Below the pieces are notes generated by a model. That model was not told the origin of the DNA. It did not search any database and saw nothing but the letters and a program-made list of their open reading frames with translations. DNA of 46,023 nucleotides from Geosporobacter subterraneus DSM 17957 (GTDB taxonomy: Bacteria; Bacillota; Clostridia; Peptostreptococcales; Thermotaleaceae), in the NCBI RefSeq assembly GCF_900142145.1, contig NZ_FQZV01000034.1, forward strand, positions 1-46,023, read 5' to 3'. Below, piece by piece: positions 42,444 through 46,023 of this stretch; the stretch's first letter is position 1; each line of letters starts with the position of its first letter. A program made the translations under genes and the position numbers.

Positions 42444-43677
42444 TTTTTATCAACTCCTTTCTTAAATTATTAACCAGGCAAAATACAACACCCTTGGTAG
42501 CAGGCTGATCAATCGTATCTATGTGATCATTTAAGAGGAGCCCGGCCTTCCGTAGTTCGTCATGGCACACTTTTGCCCAGTGGGGAGTCGAAGGAATCTC
42601 TGGAGTTACGGGCTTATCGGGCAAAGGATATCTTTCCGCTACCGTCCTCTGTAATTCCACTATCCTTTCTCCATATCCGATACCGGGAACGGCCCACTTC
42701 CCATTGAGATCTTCCCAGTAAGTTACACTTCCCCTTCTGACCAGATGAAACCGCTTATCGTATAAGGTACGTCCTTCAGGGATCGATGTGGTTGCAGCAT
42801 AAGCATATAAATGCTGTATATGGGCTTCAACTCCCGCTTCTGCTGTAGGAAAAAAAAGTCCTGGATTGCTGGGTCCTGTAGCTCCAAGCCCTGCAAAATT
42901 ATTTTGCTCAGGCTTTACCACTCCTGTAAATCTTAGCCAGTTGGTCTCATGGACGGCTTGGAGAAAGGCTAAATCTGCTTTTATGCCGTAGACAGGGGCA
43001 ATCCGGTAGTAAGTATCCACTATACTTGTATTTGCAGCGCTGTTAACCGCCTTCAAAGCAGCTTTCAGTTGTTCCGGAAGGAGAATAGAATTTCCCTGTA
43101 TCCTTGTCTTTAGAGCTATACTGGAGTTTATATATTTATCTATGCCTGCTGCTACTGCTGCTGTAAGTCTATCCTGCCAGGCAGGATCCGTCAGTAGTTT
43201 AAAATCTTCGCCATTATCCATAAATCCAAATTCGACAATAATGGTTTCTACTGTGGGATAGGTTCCCCGGATAATATAGTAATAATCTTGACCTACACGG
43301 GATGGAGCTGTACTTTCTCTGCTGAAAACCCGTCTTACAGGAAAGCCTGTTTTCCTGACTTCTTCCGCTGTCAGTTTTGCCAGCGTCCCCTGGGAGTGTA
43401 TGCTGTGAATCACTTCAAATCCTCTTGCAGCACCGTTTGCTGCATTGTTATGACAAGAAATGCATATATCTGCTCCCGACTTTTTTATTTTGTCTGTCAA
43501 TTCATCGGGTGAATAGTAATGATCATTGATAAGGGATCTATCCACTTCAATATTATAGTTTTCAAGCTTTACCGCAAGAAGCCTGGCATAAACTAGATTT
43601 AAGTCTTTTTCCTTTACCCCAAATCCTGATGCTCCCGAATCCTTCCCCCCATGTCCAGAGTCTATAATGATTTTCAT
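42436..43677 (-). CDS. N-acetylmuramoyl-L-alanine amidase with glucosaminidase domain (endolysin-like)
   Basis: The 413-residue protein has an N-terminal Amidase_3 domain (about 1-175). The zinc ligand set is visible as DSGHGGKDSG (His9), a His in ISCHNNAANG, and the catalytic Glu in IIVEFGFMDN. A glucosaminidase-type domain follows (about 195-350; FLQAVHETNW, NNFAGLGATG), then a roughly 50-residue C-terminal segment. There is no signal peptide, as in phage lysins that need a holin. The holin-like gene lies 1 bp upstream. It cuts both the peptide cross-bridge link and the glycan strand of peptidoglycan. No phage structural genes lie nearby. Confidence 0.9.
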   Translation of the reverse strand: MKIIIDSGHGGKDSGASGFGVKEKDLNLVYARLLAVKLENYNIEVDRSLINDHYYSPDELTDKIKKSGADICISCHNNAANGAARGFEVIHSIHSQGTLAKLTAEEVRKTGFPVRRVFSRESTAPSRVGQDYYYIIRGTYPTVETIIVEFGFMDNGEDFKLLTDPAWQDRLTAAVAAGIDKYINSSIALKTRIQGNSILLPEQLKAALKAVNSAANTSIVDTYYRIAPVYGIKADLAFLQAVHETNWLRFTGVVKPEQNNFAGLGATGPSNPGLFFPTAEAGVEAHIQHLYAYAATTSIPEGRTLYDKRFHLVRRGSVTYWEDLNGKWAVPGIGYGERIVELQRTVAERYPLPDKPVTPEIPSTPHWAKVCHDELRKAGLLLNDHIDTIDQPATKGVVFCLVNNLRKELIKNE

Positions 43678-43678
43678 A

Positions 43679-44125
43679 CTATACCCTCCATTCCAATTTT
43701 TCTGCTAGGTTGTTATCCTTCAGCATTTGCGGATTTAAGCTGCAGACAATCATGTTTTCAATCCATTTGTCCAAGGCCGTATATTTTTTAGACAATTCCT
43801 CCATTAGGATTTGACTGATAATCTTTACAGAATTCTCTTTTATGAAATTAAAGGCTGTCTTCATTTCCTCATCTGTAAGAACACCTCTTTTTTTAAGAAT
43901 ATCATCGATATATGTCTGATAAACCGCTGTAACTGCAGTATTTATAATATTCTCTGTCATATCTGCATATTTATGGAGTTGTGCATCCTTAAGCTGATTA
44001 TTGATATCCTCTGTCTTCTTCTTAATCAAGGCTATTAGATATGCCGCTATAACCGGCACCAGCGGAATCAGCAACCCCCGTATGACGGTAATGACCAGTT
44101 CATTGAATAGTCCGGTATCATACAT
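43679..44125 (-). CDS. phage holin-like protein (LLH type)
   Basis: The 148-residue protein has one long N-terminal hydrophobic helix (about 8-33, ITVIRGLLIPLVPVIAAYLI) and a charged coiled-coil tail. This layout resembles phage LL-H type holins. I chose the ATG at 44125 because AAGGGG lies eight bases upstream; the GTG at 44134 overlaps that site. It is the first gene of the cassette, directly before the endolysin. The holin call rests on topology and neighbourhood rather than on a clear signature. Confidence 0.7.
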   Translation of the reverse strand: MYDTGLFNELVITVIRGLLIPLVPVIAAYLIALIKKKTEDINNQLKDAQLHKYADMTENIINTAVTAVYQTYIDDILKKRGVLTDEEMKTAFNFIKENSVKIISQILMEELSKKYTALDKWIENMIVCSLNPQMLKDNNLAEKLEWRV

Positions 44126-44241
44126 GTACTTCACCCCTTTTTCGTCTATATTAAATTATATGTTATCAAGGATATGTTGGTGAGGTATTGTTTACTCAGT
44201 GATTCTGCCCTTCTAATGATTGGAATTAAAAGGACCGGGAC

Positions 44242-44290
44242 ACAAAGAACCTAGTTTTGCCTTTTACTATGCAAAAACTAGGTTCTTTGT
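44242..44290. terminator. long inverted repeat upstream of the lysis cassette
   Basis: ACAAAGAACCTAGTTTTGC (44242-44260) and its complement (44271-44290, one extra A) form a roughly 19-bp stem with a 10-nt loop. It lies between the CotS-like gene (ending at 44362) and the cassette, so it can terminate the upstream minus-strand transcript. No strong U-run follows. Confidence 0.55.
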
Positions 44291-44361
44291 ATCCTGTGTT
44301 ATTGTCTAATTTGGAATAATAGAAAATATACAGGGTCGTATATTTTTCTCAAATAACTTTT

Positions 44362-45351
44362 TTAGAAAAAACCGCAAACTTCTTTAATCTTTTTTTCCCC
44401 GTCATCGGATAAAATATAGTTAATAAACGGTACTTGCTGCTTTAATTGACGATCGATTTGCAGACTAGGGTTTCTAGAAAAAGAAGCTGTGCATATAAAA
44501 AAGCAACTCACCCTGGCAATTTCCACCTGCAGAAGCTTTCTTTCCTGTTCTGTCAGGCGACCATAACCTTTCATAAATGGTTTGGCAAAAGGCTGAAAAT
44601 CTGCGTGTATCAAGAAATTCCAAAGAACATAGGCAACATCAAATAAACGCTCCCTTCGCTGTGCAAAATCAAAATCCAAAATACAACGAACTCTTCCACG
44701 GCCATCAAATAGCTGATTTCTTTCATTCCAATCCCCGTGTATAATAGTATTGGGCAAACCTGGGGATTGACTGGACCATAAGCCTGTAATTTTGTCATGC
44801 AGATCTTTTATCAGCATTACTTGCTCTCGGGGAATACTATCTCCTAATTCAATGAGACGGGCAATCCCCTCATTTAATATCTTGCGGGAGGGATAAATTG
44901 ATCCCGCTGGCTTTACAATCTCCTGGAAATTAGCCAATGTCATATGCATCTTTTTTAGAATTCTGCCGCTTGACACTGCTTGCCTCTGCTCAAAGCTGAA
45001 TTTCCCTGCATCCACAAAAGGGGTCAATTGAACCCTTAAGTTTTTCATGCTTACATAATATTCATCATTGATGTCCTGTAGCGGTAATATGACCGGCACA
45101 TGGTTCATATGAAGGATTTTCATAACTTTAATAATGGAATTTAGCCTTTCCGGCTCTGTATGCAGAAGCTTGAGTACAAATTTTCCAGCTTCTGTTTCAA
45201 ACATCAGATTTATGTTGGCAGTATTTTCAAAACGTTTGTGAATACTTTTTAATTTTCCGATATTGAATTGCTCGCAAACATAATTAATATCTTCAGCACT
45301 TAAGGAACAACTATCCAAAATTATTTTTCCCTGCTCACTTATTTCTACCAT
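44362..45351 (-). CDS. CotS/aminoglycoside-phosphotransferase-like kinase
   Basis: The 329-residue protein has the APH/choline-kinase fold. The catalytic loop HGDWNERNQ starts at about residue 205 and the metal-binding ILDFDFAQRRERLFD about 20 residues later, with a Lys in KFVLKLL near residue 60. Spore-coat relatives (CotS, YtaA, CotI) have this size and pattern in Firmicutes, so a sporulation role is likely; a small-molecule kinase is the alternative. It starts 28 bp after the kinase-fragment gene on the same strand. Confidence 0.8.
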   Translation of the reverse strand: MVEISEQGKIILDSCSLSAEDINYVCEQFNIGKLKSIHKRFENTANINLMFETEAGKFVLKLLHTEPERLNSIIKVMKILHMNHVPVILPLQDINDEYYVSMKNLRVQLTPFVDAGKFSFEQRQAVSSGRILKKMHMTLANFQEIVKPAGSIYPSRKILNEGIARLIELGDSIPREQVMLIKDLHDKITGLWSSQSPGLPNTIIHGDWNERNQLFDGRGRVRCILDFDFAQRRERLFDVAYVLWNFLIHADFQPFAKPFMKGYGRLTEQERKLLQVEIARVSCFFICTASFSRNPSLQIDRQLKQQVPFINYILSDDGEKKIKEVCGFF

Positions 45352-45379
45352 AATACCCCTCCTTCAGGGCATTCACTGT

Positions 45380-45799
45380 TTAAATATTGTGGAAATAGTT
45401 TGGCATAGCTTTCTTCCATTGACTAAACAGTTTTTCGTCCAACTGCAATACGTGATCTAGAAATTGATATAATAAGCCTAATTCTTCCAGCTGCCTAAGA
45501 AATTTAACAGGATAGGGATCTTTCTGTGTAAATGCATGATAATGATCAACAAGCTTTAATGTTTTATCCTTAGACACCAGTATATGGCGTAAAGATGCAT
45601 CCATTCTTTGATAGCCTAGCTTTTTCATTTCATAAAATATAGATAAGATTCGACGAGCGATCCTCTCTGTTATCCCCCCTTTTTTTACTAGATTAGCTCG
45701 TTGCAGAACTCTACAACTCGCACAAATACTGCATTTTAATCTATTGAAATGGCTAAGTTTCCCCCGTTTTGGGTATATATACATTGTGAAATTGTACAT
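45380..45799 (-). pseudogene. kinase-like C-lobe fragment, 5' end replaced by IS sequence
   Basis: The 139-codon frame carries about 100 residues (from LVKKGGITERIARR) that resemble the C-terminal lobe of small clostridial Ser/Thr-kinase-like proteins. MDASLRHILV takes the place of the catalytic loop and LVDHYHAF that of the DFG region. The N-terminal lobe with the ATP-binding Gly loop and Lys is missing. The first 36 codons lie in what looks like the end of an insertion sequence, and no ribosome site precedes the ATG. I read it as a gene cut by the insertion near 45690-45715. Confidence 0.6.
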
Positions 45800-46023
45800 A
45801 ACTCAAAACTTACAAGAAAGGAGAAACTTATGCCAATTTCAGCGAAACAATTAAATCTTTGTGATATCTCATCTGAATTTGATAAGTTCTTTCATCAGGA
45901 TCAAAATAATCTACTTTCTCTATTAAACCAACATATTGATATTACTCCGTTTATCCCTTTTTCTTTTTATCAAAAGTATTATTCTTCACTAGGTACCAAT
46001 CGAGACTATTCTCTTGAGGCTAT
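45690..46023 (+). mobile_element. left part of an insertion sequence (runs past the window)
   Basis: A non-coding lead of about 115-140 bp precedes the transposase-like frame at 45830. The left boundary is approximate and was judged from where the kinase similarity of the neighbouring gene stops. The right end and its inverted repeat lie outside the window. Confidence 0.5.
45830..46023 (+). CDS. transposase-like protein, N-terminal part (incomplete)
   Basis: An ATG with GAAAGGAG six bases upstream opens a frame of 64 codons that continues beyond the window. The product starts MPISAKQLNLCDI and contains PFIPFSFYQKYYSSLGTNRD, a pattern that I recall from the N-terminal region of IS4/IS5-like transposases in Clostridia. 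The catalytic DDE residues would lie outside the window, so the family cannot be fixed. Confidence 0.55.
   Translation, partial: MPISAKQLNLCDISSEFDKFFHQDQNNLLSLLNQHIDITPFIPFSFYQKYYSSLGTNRDYSLEA

Noticed and set aside
42057-44125. Complete prophage
   Set aside because: Only lysis-type genes are present. There is no integrase, capsid, tail or terminase gene on either side within the window.

Overview
The window reads as a chromosomal segment of a low-to-moderate GC, spore-forming, anaerobic Firmicute of the Clostridia type. This rests on strong AGGAGG-type ribosome binding sites, TTGACA/TATAAT-type promoters, a T-box in front of a complete trp operon, a CotS-like kinase, YtrA-type GntR regulation and disaccharide phosphorylases fed by ABC importers. 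The gene style recalls Alkaliphilus-like organisms, but that is a guess from memory. No rRNA, tRNA or CRISPR array was seen.

Layout. (1) 245-2201, minus strand: a GntR/YtrA-type repressor with an ABC ATPase and an ABC-2 permease, behind a clear promoter with an 11-bp direct-repeat operator. (2) 2284-2545: a roughly 193-bp MITE-like element inserted in a second hairpin repeat; the same nesting recurs at 20358-20623. (3) 2683-9874, plus strand: an unusual three-gene operon. It has a 1635-residue multidomain protein (HD hydrolase, helical repeats, NadD-like nucleotidyltransferase, acetyltransferase-like segment, phosphoribosyltransferase-like domain), an LDH/MDH-like dehydrogenase broken by one extra A in an A8 run, and a Cys-rich flavoprotein. 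(4) 9974-17522, minus strand: trpEGDCFBA followed by ltaE, controlled by a Trp T-box plus a second, truncated T-box/terminator unit. (5) 18033-20303, plus strand: a promoter, a 41-codon leader ORF, two terminators with an antiterminator pairing, and an ABC-F ATPase. This looks like a ribosome-sensing attenuator. (6) 20703-24281, minus strand: a PucR-like regulator, an MsmX-type sugar ABC ATPase, an XdhC-family protein and an xdhC fragment.

(7) 24385-31643: a phosphorolytic alpha-disaccharide locus on the minus strand (binding protein, two permeases, GH65 phosphorylase, beta-phosphoglucomutase) with a divergent AraC regulator. (8) 31686-32524: gene debris, consisting of a blaI fragment joined to a blaR1 tail and a fragment of a second msmX-like gene. 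(9) 32530-41879, minus strand: a beta-glucoside phosphorolysis locus (binding protein, two permeases, two GH94 phosphorylases) with a LacI regulator; near-identical operators precede both lacI and the binding-protein gene. (10) 42057-44125: a phage-type lysis cassette (holin-like, amidase/glucosaminidase, small membrane protein). (11) 44362-46023: a CotS/APH-type kinase, a kinase fragment, and the left end of an insertion sequence that probably cut it.

How it works together. Both sugar loci lack an intact ATPase gene, and the msmX copy at 21725-22837 probably powers both importers. Imported disaccharides would be cleaved with phosphate, saving ATP, and pgmB would convert beta-glucose 1-phosphate from the GH65 reaction to glucose 6-phosphate. 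The least familiar system is the 2683-9874 operon, whose domains all point to nucleotide, NAD or flavin chemistry.
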